8,447 nucleotides of DNA from Porticoccus sp. (GTDB lineage Bacteria; Pseudomonadota; Gammaproteobacteria; Pseudomonadales; Porticoccaceae). A program made the position numbers and the translations under genes. Positions within the stretch are counted from its first letter, which is position 1, and every line of letters begins with the position of its first letter. A model generated the notes under the pieces. That model had not been told where the DNA came from. It ran no database searches and saw nothing but the letters and a program-made list of their open reading frames with translations. Positions 1-6,513 of this stretch are shown piece after piece. The stretch lies in the NCBI GenBank assembly GCA_023263825.1, contig JALQUJ010000203.1, positions 1 to 8,447 of the forward strand. The letters run 5' to 3'.

Positions 1-1139
1 TAGCTCTAGAAGATGTTCACATGAATGTGGAAGCCGCGCTGACATCCCAAATTGGGATTACTGGCAAAAAGCTGCACACGGGCCGCTCACGTAACGACCA
101 GATAGCAACTGATATACGCCTTTGGTTGCGGGATGAAATAGACAATATCAGCTCAGAACTGCTCCGCCTACAACAGGGCATTCTGAATTTGGCTGAACAG
201 GAAGCCGACACCATCATGCCCGGTTTTACCCATCTGCAAACTGCTCAGCCGGTAACTTTTGGACATCACCTCATGGCATGGTTTGAAATGCTGGCTCGTG
301 ATCACGGCCGCCTGCAAGATTGCCGCAAACGTCTAAATCAATCACCCTTGGGTGCAGCAGCCCTAGCAGGAACGACTTTCCCTATAGACCGCAATCTGAC
401 CGCAGAATTACTTGGTTTTGATCACCCTACAAGAAACTCGCTGGATTCAGTAAGTGATCGCGACTTTGCCATTGAGTTTTGTGCTTTCGCCAGCCTGTTA
501 CTGACACACTTGTCCCGAGCCTCAGAAGAATTAGTGCTATGGACTTCGGCACAGTTTGATTTTATCGACATGCCCGACCGTTTTTGTACTGGCTCATCTA
601 TTATGCCCCAAAAGAAAAATCCCGATGTGCCCGAACTGGTCCGGGGGAAAACTGGGCGGGTTAATGGCCATTTAATCGCGTTGCTAACATTAATGAAATC
701 CCAGCCCCTGGCTTACAATAAAGATAACCAAGAAGATAAAGAGCCACTATTCGATACCGTAGATACGGTTAAAGATTGCCTCAGAGCATTTGCAGACATG
801 GTGCCGGCGATCAAGTCAAAACCTGAAAATATGAAAGAAGCTGCGCGCCGTGGTTTCTCCACAGCCACGGATCTGGCTGATTATTTGGTACGCAAAGGCA
901 TCCCCTTTCGGGATTCCCACGAAATTGTTGGTAAGTCTGTAGCCTATGGCCTTGCTGAAAATAAGGATTTGTCAGAGATGACACTCACAGAGTTACAGCA
1001 ATTCTCTGATGTCATTGACAATGATGTATTTGATGTACTGACATTAGAAGGATCAGTTGCCGCCAGAAACCATATTGGCGGCACGGCACCAGAACAAGTT
1101 AGGGCCGCAATACAAACAGCCCGCCAATCCCTTGTGTAA
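1..1139 (+). CDS. argH: Argininosuccinate lyase, 3' part (N-terminus outside window)
   Basis: Splits argininosuccinate into arginine and fumarate, the last step of arginine biosynthesis; a cytosolic homotetramer of the fumarase/aspartase superfamily. The frame is open from position 3 and reads ALEDVHMNVE before the first ATG at 21. That matches the internal EDIH region of ArgH, so the ATG is not the start. About 378 codons are visible against roughly 457 in E. coli, so some 85 N-terminal residues lie upstream. Visible signatures are HTGRSRNDQ (75-101), the THLQTAQP segment with the catalytic-acid histidine (near 228-250), and the superfamily signature GSSIMPQKKNPD (591-626), whose flexible loop carries the catalytic serine. 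Ends with TAA. The next gene has an unclear start, and I see no terminator after argH. Identity is secure; the 5' end and regulation cannot be seen. Confidence 0.97.
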   Translation, partial: ALEDVHMNVEAALTSQIGITGKKLHTGRSRNDQIATDIRLWLRDEIDNISSELLRLQQGILNLAEQEADTIMPGFTHLQTAQPVTFGHHLMAWFEMLARDHGRLQDCRKRLNQSPLGAAALAGTTFPIDRNLTAELLGFDHPTRNSLDSVSDRDFAIEFCAFASLLLTHLSRASEELVLWTSAQFDFIDMPDRFCTGSSIMPQKKNPDVPELVRGKTGRVNGHLIALLTLMKSQPLAYNKDNQEDKEPLFDTVDTVKDCLRAFADMVPAIKSKPENMKEAARRGFSTATDLADYLVRKGIPFRDSHEIVGKSVAYGLAENKDLSEMTLTELQQFSDVIDNDVFDVLTLEGSVAARNHIGGTAPEQVRAAIQTARQSLV

Positions 1140-1157
1140 TAACCAACCTATTACAAC

Positions 1158-1262
1158 ATGAAAAACAGATAGCAAAACTATCACTGTATCGCCATTTAAA
1201 TTTATTCTTTATTTTATAGCGGCAACATTAGCATTGGGCTATTTACACTGTATAAAAACGCT
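1158..1262 (+). other. Out-of-frame membrane-anchor segment upstream of the SPOR gene
   Basis: Read in the frame of codon 1162, this stretch encodes a short polar start (KTDSKTITVSPFK) and then a clear transmembrane-like run (FILYFIAATLALGYLHCI), with no stop until well inside the next gene. That is the anchor expected before a SPOR protein, but it is in a different frame from the SPOR coding region. An ATG at 1158 would join the anchor frame if one A were removed from the A5 run at 1161-1165. The anchor would join the SPOR frame if one A were added to the A5 run at 1254-1258. As given, the ATG frame ends at a TAG after four codons. Either the gene is mutated, or there are two homopolymer errors, or initiation and decoding are unusual here. 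Confidence 0.5.
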
Positions 1263-1859
1263 TTGTGGCCATTTGAGCACTCTACAGATTATGCCCAACA
1301 ACCTTCCGGTTCCTACACTGAGACCAATGCTACACAAGATGCTTCTGTACTAAGCACTTCTGAACAAGCAAAAGCTCCTCAATTAAGCAAACCTCCAGAA
1401 GAATCAATACTAGTACATGACGATGAATTGCCAGCCACAAAAGAAGCCTTAACCTCTCGGCCGCAACCATCAGAAACGTTTACTGTTGCCCCTGATCCCA
1501 TCAGTGAAAAAAAGGGCGTAAACAATTTCACGCCATTATTAAACCAGGCGTTATCTAAAACAGTCCATTGGCTAAACAATCCAGGCAATATGGTCTACAC
1601 CATTCAAATTATGTCCACAGAAATGGAAGAGAAAAGTAAACTCGAGGAATTTCTAAAAAGTTACTCTGGTCAACAACATGGAAAACAGTTGTTTATTCTA
1701 CCTATCTCCAGTGAGAACCAAACACTTTACGCTGTGACCTATGGTGGTTTTTCACATTATCAGTCAGCAAAAGAACAACTCGAAGCGTTACCTGATGCAA
1801 TGAAACGGTTTAACCCCTACATAAAAACTATTTCTAGTCTTAGATTATCAATTCAATAG
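1263..1859 (+). CDS. SPOR-domain protein, 5' end apparently frameshifted
   Basis: The C-terminal part, from about residue 112 (YTIQIMST) to about 195, resembles SPOR domains of the DamX type. It shows the opening YTIQ strand, a helix (EEKSKLEEFLKSY), the strand-turn YAVTYGGFSHYQSA, and the closing LPDAMKRFNPYIKTI, similar to LPAALRKQKPWIR in relatives. SPOR domains bind septal, denuded peptidoglycan, and such proteins are usually anchored in the inner membrane with the SPOR domain in the periplasm. Residues 1-100 are a Ser/Thr/Pro/Gln/Glu-rich low-complexity linker. The TTG at 1263 is only the first in-frame canonical start: it has no visible Shine-Dalgarno and would give a protein without an export signal. 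A CTG at 1248 is another option. The natural N-terminus is probably the out-of-frame anchor at 1158-1262. Not confidently assignable to a named gene; it could be a decaying pseudogene. Confidence 0.6.
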   Translation: MWPFEHSTDYAQQPSGSYTETNATQDASVLSTSEQAKAPQLSKPPEESILVHDDELPATKEALTSRPQPSETFTVAPDPISEKKGVNNFTPLLNQALSKTVHWLNNPGNMVYTIQIMSTEMEEKSKLEEFLKSYSGQQHGKQLFILPISSENQTLYAVTYGGFSHYQSAKEQLEALPDAMKRFNPYIKTISSLRLSIQ

Positions 1860-1948
1860 GACAGGTAGTAACGAAAAGGTAGGTATTTTTCATTTCCTTT
1901 CAAATCATTGATTTTTATTTATCCACTTACCTAAGGCCCCACAAACAA

Positions 1949-2326
1949 TTAAATATCAAAAGAAATTTCACCGCCCCCTTGCTCGCTACAAACACGCTGT
2001 AACAACTCACCTAACAATTCCGCTGTAGTCGTGCAAATCCAATCACTTCCCTTGTTGCTATCATTATTGTTGCTGCCACTAGCATTAGAGTCCTCCCTAT
2101 TAAAATAATAGCCACCAGATTTTGCCGCCAGCCAAATTTGGCACAATGCAGGTTGTCGGGAAACAATAACCTTGGAACCATTCGCCTCAATTGTGAGTGT
2201 CAGCACACCCGCTGAAGTTTCATAATCTATATCTTCGCCACTCAAATCGATGGCTTCCTCTATTGCCAGCATGACGTCATCACAGCACTGATCAAATTCA
2301 ACTTCATTCATATTAGCTTGATTCAT
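1949..2326 (-). CDS. cyaY: Iron-sulfur cluster assembly protein CyaY (bacterial frataxin)
   Basis: Bacterial frataxin binds iron and the cysteine desulfurase IscS and tunes Fe-S cluster assembly on IscU. The protein shows the family pattern throughout: an acidic first helix (NEVEFDQCCDDVMLAIEEAID) continuing into GEDIDYE, then GVLTLTIEANGSKVIVSRQPA, the invariant QIWLAAKSGGYYF, and DWICTTTAELLGELLQ as the closing helix. The acidic ridge is the iron and IscS contact surface in E. coli CyaY. I chose the ATG at 2326 (125 aa); the ATG at 2311 (MNEVEF) aligns best with the E. coli start (MNDSEF), and a GTG at 2341 is also open. None has a strong Shine-Dalgarno. The protein is longer than the 106-aa E. 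coli protein, mainly through an Asn/Ser/Asp-rich insertion between GGYYF and DWIC. Divergent from the lptM-lysA cluster and convergent with the SPOR gene. Confidence 0.95.
   Translation of the reverse strand: MNQANMNEVEFDQCCDDVMLAIEEAIDLSGEDIDYETSAGVLTLTIEANGSKVIVSRQPALCQIWLAAKSGGYYFNREDSNASGSNNNDSNKGSDWICTTTAELLGELLQRVCSEQGGGEISFDI
2040..2100 (-). repeat. In-frame 15-bp imperfect repeat inside cyaY
   Basis: On the plus strand TTGTTGCT occurs at 2052-2059 and again at 2067-2074, exactly 15 bp apart. On the coding strand these are AGCAACAA octamers starting two successive five-residue blocks, SNNND and SNKGS. Together with the preceding NASGS they make a polar low-complexity insertion of about a dozen residues that E. 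coli frataxin lacks. Confidence 0.6.
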
Positions 2327-2366
2327 TGTTAATCGGCCCACATTGGAACATTTCTACATTGTGAAG

Positions 2367-2397
2367 AGTATATGCGATTGAGTGTTATAGGTGTCAG
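2367..2397 (-). promoter_or_regulatory. Candidate sigma70 promoter for cyaY
   Basis: On the minus strand CTGACA (complement of 2392-2397; 5 of 6 to the -35 consensus) is followed after 19 bp by TATACT (complement of 2367-2372; 5 of 6 to the -10 consensus). The start would lie near 2360, about 35 nt before the cyaY ATG at 2326. The spacer is longer than the 17-bp optimum. It overlaps the plus-strand promoter, so the two should compete for polymerase. Confidence 0.4.
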
Positions 2398-2407
2398 CCG
2401 GTATACT
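2378..2407 (+). promoter_or_regulatory. Candidate sigma70 promoter for lptM-lysA cluster
   Basis: TTGAGT at 2378-2383 (4 of 6 to TTGACA) and TATACT at 2402-2407 (5 of 6 to TATAAT) are separated by 18 bp. Initiation would fall near 2413-2415, about 30 nt before the lptM start. It interleaves with the opposing cyaY promoter. Predicted by eye only. Confidence 0.45.
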
Positions 2408-2444
2408 CGCGGACATCTTAAAATTCAAAGCATAGGTTTTTTAC

Positions 2445-2693
2445 ATGCAATATGTCATGCAACAACTATTTGCCATGCAACGCTTTTTTGCACTAACACT
2501 GGTACTGATAGCCACCTCATTTGGTCTAGCAGGCTGTGGTAATAAAGGCCCTTTATACTTGCCACCAGAAGCCGTGCAGGAAGTATCATCCACACCTGCC
2601 GCATCGAATGAAGTATCATCTGAGCAAAAGGAATCTTCCGAATCAGAAGAGACCGAAGCAACTGCTGAAACAGAAACCATCGAAACAGAATAA
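2445..2693 (+). CDS. lptM: LPS translocon-associated lipoprotein LptM (YifL family)
   Basis: A small outer-membrane lipoprotein. In E. coli, LptM binds the LptD-LptE translocon and helps its oxidative maturation. The sequence has a signal peptide, a lipobox ending in LAGC with the acylated cysteine at residue 31 from the first ATG, and directly after it the family signature GNKGPLYLPPE (E. coli GLKGPLYFPP). The rest is a Ser/Glu/Thr-rich acidic tail that should be disordered. Three in-frame ATGs (2445, 2457, 2475) each begin a CATGCAA repeat. I keep 2445 because an AGG sits 8 nt before it (TAGGTTTTTTAC-ATG), although starting at 2475 would give a more typical 20-residue signal peptide. It is the first gene of the plus-strand cluster, 9 nt before lysA, as in Pseudomonas (lppL-lysA). 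Confidence 0.9.
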   Translation: MQYVMQQLFAMQRFFALTLVLIATSFGLAGCGNKGPLYLPPEAVQEVSSTPAASNEVSSEQKESSESEETEATAETETIETE

Positions 2694-2702
2694 GTATTTA
2701 TC

Positions 2703-3956
2703 ATGACCTATTTCCATAATCGTGATGGTGAGCTGTTTGCTGAAAATGTTGCACTAACCACCATTGCTGAACTTTATGGCACACCCACTTATGTTTACAG
2801 TCGTGCTGCTTTAACTGAACACTTCCTTGCTTATAAAAATGCACTGGAGAATGTTCCCCATCTCGTCTGCTATGCCGTAAAAGCTAATTCAAATATTGCC
2901 GTGCTGAATATTCTGGCAAAGCTTGGGGCAGGCTTTGACATTGTCTCCGTAGGCGAACTGGAACGTGTTCTTACAGCAAAGGGTGACCCAAGCAAAATTA
3001 TTTTCTCCGGTGTGGGCAAGCAACCCATCGAAATGGAACGCGCTTTAGAGGTCGGTATCCACTGCTTTAATGTGGAATCTGAAGCTGAACTCCATATGCT
3101 CAATAGAGTAGCCCGGTCCATGGGAAAAACGGCTAATGTTTCCCTTCGGGTTAATCCCGATGTCGATGCCAATACACACCCCTATATTTCCACGGGCTTA
3201 CGTGAAAATAAATTTGGGATTGATATCCACAAAGCGCTGGATGTGTATTTGACTGCTGCAAATGAGTTGGAGTCACTCAATATTATGGGGGTGGATTGCC
3301 ACATTGGTTCCCAACTGACGGAAACAGCACCTTTTATCGATGCGCTCAAAAGGGTACTAACCTTGGTAGATGAATTGTCAGAAAATGGTATCCAGCTTAA
3401 ACACTTAGATTTGGGTGGTGGACTAGGGGTTTGCTATAAAGACGAGCAACCACCCCACCCTGCGGAGTATATTAATGAACTCCGCCAGCACCTAGGTGAT
3501 CGAGAGCTAACACTAATATTAGAGCCAGGCCGTTCTATTGCAGCTAATGCAGGTGTTCTGCTCACCCGCGTTCTTTATTTAAAGCCTGGCGAAGAGAAAA
3601 ATTTTGCCATTGTTGATGGTGCTATGAATGACATGATACGTCCGGCACTTTATCAGGCTTGGTTAAATATTGATGCTGTTTCTCCACGAGTTGGAAAGGG
3701 CAAAGCCTGGGATATTGTCGGCCCAGTCTGTGAGACGGGTGACTTTTTGGGCAAAGATAGAGAAATAGTGATTGCCCAAGGTGATCTACTCTGCGTTGGT
3801 TCTTCAGGAGCCTACGGCTTTACCATGAGCTCCAACTACAATAGCCGAGGACGAGCAGCTGAAGTCATGGTAGACGGTGAAAAAATTCACCAAATAAGAT
3901 CCAGAGAAACAGTAGAAGACTTAATTCGTGGAGAAGAATTGCTACCCAATGATTAA
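2703..3956 (+). CDS. lysA: Diaminopimelate decarboxylase
   Basis: A PLP enzyme that decarboxylates meso-diaminopimelate to L-lysine, the final lysine step; cytosolic, and usually a dimer. The protein has 417 residues, normal for the family. It is a fold-type III alanine-racemase-like barrel with the PLP-binding lysine at K60 in YAVKANSN, then HIGSQ, the phosphate-binding HLDLGGGLGV, LEPGRSI, the cross-subunit active-site cysteine in VCETGDFLG, and GAYGFTMSSNYN near the C-terminus. These are the complete set of LysA signatures. The start ATG follows lptM by 9 nt with only a weak AATAAG as possible ribosome site, so it probably depends on transcription, and perhaps translation, from lptM. A 90-nt gap follows before dapF, whose product supplies its substrate. 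Confidence 0.98.
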   Translation: MTYFHNRDGELFAENVALTTIAELYGTPTYVYSRAALTEHFLAYKNALENVPHLVCYAVKANSNIAVLNILAKLGAGFDIVSVGELERVLTAKGDPSKIIFSGVGKQPIEMERALEVGIHCFNVESEAELHMLNRVARSMGKTANVSLRVNPDVDANTHPYISTGLRENKFGIDIHKALDVYLTAANELESLNIMGVDCHIGSQLTETAPFIDALKRVLTLVDELSENGIQLKHLDLGGGLGVCYKDEQPPHPAEYINELRQHLGDRELTLILEPGRSIAANAGVLLTRVLYLKPGEEKNFAIVDGAMNDMIRPALYQAWLNIDAVSPRVGKGKAWDIVGPVCETGDFLGKDREIVIAQGDLLCVGSSGAYGFTMSSNYNSRGRAAEVMVDGEKIHQIRSRETVEDLIRGEELLPND

Positions 3957-3990
3957 AAATTAGGCGGCTACTCAAATTAGGTAGTTATTC
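3957..3990 (+). repeat. Imperfect 17-bp tandem repeat after lysA
   Basis: Two adjacent 17-mers, 3957-3973 (AAATTAGGCGGCTACTC) and 3974-3990 (AAATTAGGTAGTTATTC), match at 13 of 17 positions, and all four differences are transitions. They begin immediately after the lysA stop codon. Function unknown; they do not form a terminator hairpin. Confidence 0.55.
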
Positions 3991-4037
3991 TAATAATGCG
4001 ACTAAAGCTCAAACTCTACTAAGGTTTAAATACTACT

Positions 4038-4041
4038 AGGG
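4038..4041 (+). promoter_or_regulatory. Ribosome binding site of dapF
   Basis: AGGG lies just upstream of the dapF ATG with a spacer of about 5 nt, supporting the start at 4047. The 90-nt gap after lysA shows no clear promoter, so dapF may be read from the upstream promoter or from one I cannot recognise. Confidence 0.4.
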
Positions 4042-4046
4042 TAAAA

Positions 4047-4904
4047 ATGTTACTGAGATTCACTAAGATGCATGGCTTGGGTAATGACTTTGTCGTCATA
4101 GATGCCGTATCCCAATCCGTCAAAATTACACCTGAGCTGGCCCGTAAACTGGGAGACCGGCGTTTTGGTGTAGGCTGTGATCAAATTTTAGTGGTAGAAC
4201 CACCAGAACAAGCAGATGTAGATTTCCGTTACCGTATCTTTAATCAAGATGGCTCAGAAGTTGAACAGTGCGGCAATGGCGCCCGCTGTTTTGCTAAGTT
4301 TGTTCGAGATCGGCGCCTGACTGGTAAAAATACAATTCGGGTGGAAACTGCCAGCGGCATCATCTCCCTTGAAGTGCAAAAAGATCACCAGGTAAAAGTG
4401 GATATGGGTATTCCTGAATTGGAACCGGCTCAGATTCCATTTGCTGCTGAGAGTAAAGACATTTGCTATCCCATCGAGGTTAATACTTCCGGTGACAACG
4501 CAACATCAGACAATCAAATAGTGATGATTAGTGCAGTTTCAATGGGTAATCCCCATGCTGTTTTACAAGTAGAAAATACTGAAACAGCAGCCGTTGAATG
4601 GCTTGGTCCTTTACTCGAACAACATGATCGTTTCCCCCAACGGGTCAATGCCGGCTTTATGCAAATTATCAGCCGCAATGAGATTAATTTACGAGTCTAC
4701 GAACGTGGTGTTGGAGAAACACTAGCCTGCGGTACGGGTGCCTGCGCAGCAGTAGTGGCAGGGCAGTTACAAGACCTGTTAGACTCTCCTGTAACCGTAA
4801 ATTTACCGGGAGGAAGCCTGGTAATTGAGTGGCCAGGAGAAGGCCAATCGGTCATTATGACCGGACCCTCAACTACAGTATTTCACGGACGCATAAAGCT
4901 ATGA
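4047..4904 (+). CDS. dapF: Diaminopimelate epimerase
   Basis: Interconverts LL- and meso-diaminopimelate without a cofactor, using two cysteines as base and acid. It supplies meso-DAP to peptidoglycan and to LysA. The 285 residues open with FTKMHGLGNDF. The first catalytic cysteine is Cys75 in QCGNGARC and the second is Cys228 in ACGTGAC, with the substrate-binding SMGNPH and VYERGVGET between and before them. The end (MTGPSTTVFHGRIKL) matches E. coli DapF. It is about 10 residues longer than E. coli, mainly because of a short polar insertion (NTSGDNATSD) before SMGNPH. The start has a plausible AGGG 5 nt upstream (CTAGGGTAAAA-ATG). Its stop codon overlaps the DUF484 start as ATGA, which indicates translational coupling. 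Confidence 0.98.
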   Translation: MLLRFTKMHGLGNDFVVIDAVSQSVKITPELARKLGDRRFGVGCDQILVVEPPEQADVDFRYRIFNQDGSEVEQCGNGARCFAKFVRDRRLTGKNTIRVETASGIISLEVQKDHQVKVDMGIPELEPAQIPFAAESKDICYPIEVNTSGDNATSDNQIVMISAVSMGNPHAVLQVENTETAAVEWLGPLLEQHDRFPQRVNAGFMQIISRNEINLRVYERGVGETLACGTGACAAVVAGQLQDLLDSPVTVNLPGGSLVIEWPGEGQSVIMTGPSTTVFHGRIKL

Positions 4905-5593
4905 CCACAGATACGAACGTTGATAACATGCTCACCGCCTCTCAAATTAAGGACTACTTACAAGCCAACCCTGATTTTTTTGAGGAGTATCCAGATATTC
5001 TGCAACTGATTAGCCTACCCCATGAAAGTGGTGTGGCCGTATCATTAATTGAACGCCAGGTATCTTTATTAAGAGATCGTAATCAGGAAATGCGTGAGCG
5101 TATAAATAGCTTGTTGGATGCAGCAAAAACCAATGACAAACTATTTGAAAAAACCAAACGTCTTATTATCTCCCTACTTGAAGCAAAAAATCTCGCTGCA
5201 CTCGTAGATACCCTGACCGAAAGTCTGGGAACAGATTTCCAAGTGGAATTTCATAGCTTTATTTTATTTGGTGATCAACAATCCCTACCGGCCTGCAATA
5301 CCAAGGTTGTCGGAATGGAGCAAGCCAATAGCCAAATCGGCACACTACTACGTACCAACCGCCCCATTTCTGGCGTTCTGGGTAGTGAAGAACTGGCATT
5401 CTTATTTGGTGATCAATCTGCGGATGTTGGTTCAGTTGCAGCTGTTCCTCTATCCCACGGTTCTACATTCGGTATTCTGGCCATAGGTAATTCTGATCCC
5501 AATTATTATCGCAGCAGCATGGGTACCCTCTTTCTCAGCTATATTGCAGATGTGCTGAACCGTGTGGCTCCGAAATTGTTGCAAGAGAAATAA
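4901..5593 (+). CDS. DUF484 family protein (YigA-like)
   Basis: A conserved gammaproteobacterial protein of unresolved function, almost always between dapF and xerC. The 230 residues have the DUF484 layout. An N-terminal block contains YLQANPDFFEEYPDIL and LPHESGVAVSLIERQ. A heptad-like helix (SLLRDRNQEMRERINSLLDAA) suggests a coiled coil. A C-terminal domain of roughly 140 residues is GAF-like, including AAVPLSHGSTFGILAIGNSD. I chose the ATG at 4901 because it overlaps the dapF stop by ATGA and matches the family N-terminus. The frame stays open back to about 4829 inside dapF, but that extension is just dapF read in another frame. An ATG at 4928 is an alternative start. There is no visible signal peptide or membrane segment, so a cytosolic regulatory or scaffold role is possible but unproven. 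Confidence 0.93.
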   Translation: MTTDTNVDNMLTASQIKDYLQANPDFFEEYPDILQLISLPHESGVAVSLIERQVSLLRDRNQEMRERINSLLDAAKTNDKLFEKTKRLIISLLEAKNLAALVDTLTESLGTDFQVEFHSFILFGDQQSLPACNTKVVGMEQANSQIGTLLRTNRPISGVLGSEELAFLFGDQSADVGSVAAVPLSHGSTFGILAIGNSDPNYYRSSMGTLFLSYIADVLNRVAPKLLQEK

Positions 5594-5604
5594 AAAGTAC
5601 ACCC

Positions 5605-6513
5605 ATGAGCGAATTGCTCACTGAATGCCTCATACAATTTGAACAACACCTGCGCACTGAGCGCAGGCTATCTCATCACACAATCAGCAGCTATAAACGA
5701 GACCTGAATCGATTCGCCGTTTGGTGCTCACAACATCAACTGTCTTATCCTGACCAACTCGATAGCCAACATATCAGACAATGTATGGCGACCCTCCATA
5801 GAGAAGGACTAAGTGGTCGAAGCATTCAACGTTGGCTTTCTTCATTACGTACATTCTTCAATTACGGTTTGAAGCATCACTGGGTGCAATCCAATCCAGC
5901 CAATGGCATTACTGCACCAAAGTCTGCTAAAAAACTACCAAAAACCTTAGATGCGGATCAAATCAATCAATTTTTATCCCTTTCATCCAACAGTTGGATT
6001 GACTGTCGTGATCACGCCATGATTGAGCTGCTCTACTCTTCAGGATTAAGGCTAGCCGAGCTGACCAATCTGAACCTAACGGATATCGACCTTAAAGAGG
6101 CCATTATTACCGTAACTGGTAAAGGGAATAAAACACGCCAGCTACCGGTTGGAAAACAAGCGCTCAGTGCCGTCAAATCCTGGCTCAGACGCCGCCAGGA
6201 GCTAAACAATACAGAAGGCTCTGCATTGTTTTTAAGTAAACATGGCAACCGCTTATCACCTCGATCAATACAGGATCGACTAAAGCGAATGAGCATCAAA
6301 CAAGGTATGCCGGGAAAGGTACATCCTCATATGCTGCGCCATTCGTTCGCCAGTCATCTGTTGGAATCCAGCGGTGACCTGAGGGCAGTGCAAGAGCTGT
6401 TAGGGCACGAAAATATTTCAACAACACAGGTCTATACACACCTGGATTTTCAACATCTTTCAAACGTATACGACAAAGCGCATCCCCGTGCACACAAGAA
6501 AGATGAAAAATAA
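5605..6513 (+). CDS. xerC: Tyrosine recombinase XerC
   Basis: With XerD and FtsK it resolves chromosome dimers at the dif site during division. The 302 residues contain an N-terminal SAM-like DNA-binding domain (about 1-100; ERRLSHHTISSYKRDLNRF) and a C-terminal catalytic domain. The full active-site set is visible: Arg149 (SGLRLAEL), Lys173 (TGKGNKTR), His242 and Arg245 (HPHMLRHSFASHLLE), His268 (LLGHENISTTQ), and the nucleophile Tyr277 (VYTHLDF). Spacing agrees with E. coli XerC (R148, K172, H240, R243, H266, Y275). XerC rather than XerD is inferred mainly from the dapF-DUF484-xerC context. The start follows DUF484 by 11 nt with only an A-rich, weak ribosome site, and the 3' end overlaps the next gene by 11 nt. 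No nearby att-like sequences or cargo suggest an integrase. Confidence 0.96.
   Translation: MSELLTECLIQFEQHLRTERRLSHHTISSYKRDLNRFAVWCSQHQLSYPDQLDSQHIRQCMATLHREGLSGRSIQRWLSSLRTFFNYGLKHHWVQSNPANGITAPKSAKKLPKTLDADQINQFLSLSSNSWIDCRDHAMIELLYSSGLRLAELTNLNLTDIDLKEAIITVTGKGNKTRQLPVGKQALSAVKSWLRRRQELNNTEGSALFLSKHGNRLSPRSIQDRLKRMSIKQGMPGKVHPHMLRHSFASHLLESSGDLRAVQELLGHENISTTQVYTHLDFQHLSNVYDKAHPRAHKKDEK

Noticed and set aside
17..217. Minus-strand open frame opposite argH
   Set aside because: It lies wholly inside the conserved argH coding region and its product shows no recognisable domain.
1168..1182. GATAG-CAAAA-CTATC inverted repeat after argH
   Set aside because: Only a 5-bp AT-rich stem with no T-tract after it; too weak for a terminator.
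1860..1948. Possible bidirectional terminator between the SPOR gene and cyaY
   Set aside because: AGGTAGGT and ACTTACCT can pair, but only across a loop of some 40 nt with a G-U pair; no compact hairpin with a U-tract is visible.
4829..4900. Upstream extension of the DUF484 frame
   Set aside because: This is dapF read in another frame; the extra Arg-rich residues do not match the DUF484 family, and the ATGA overlap gives a natural start.
5605..6513. Phage or integron integrase
   Set aside because: The tyrosine recombinase sits in the conserved dapF-DUF484-xerC context with no attachment sites or cargo genes.
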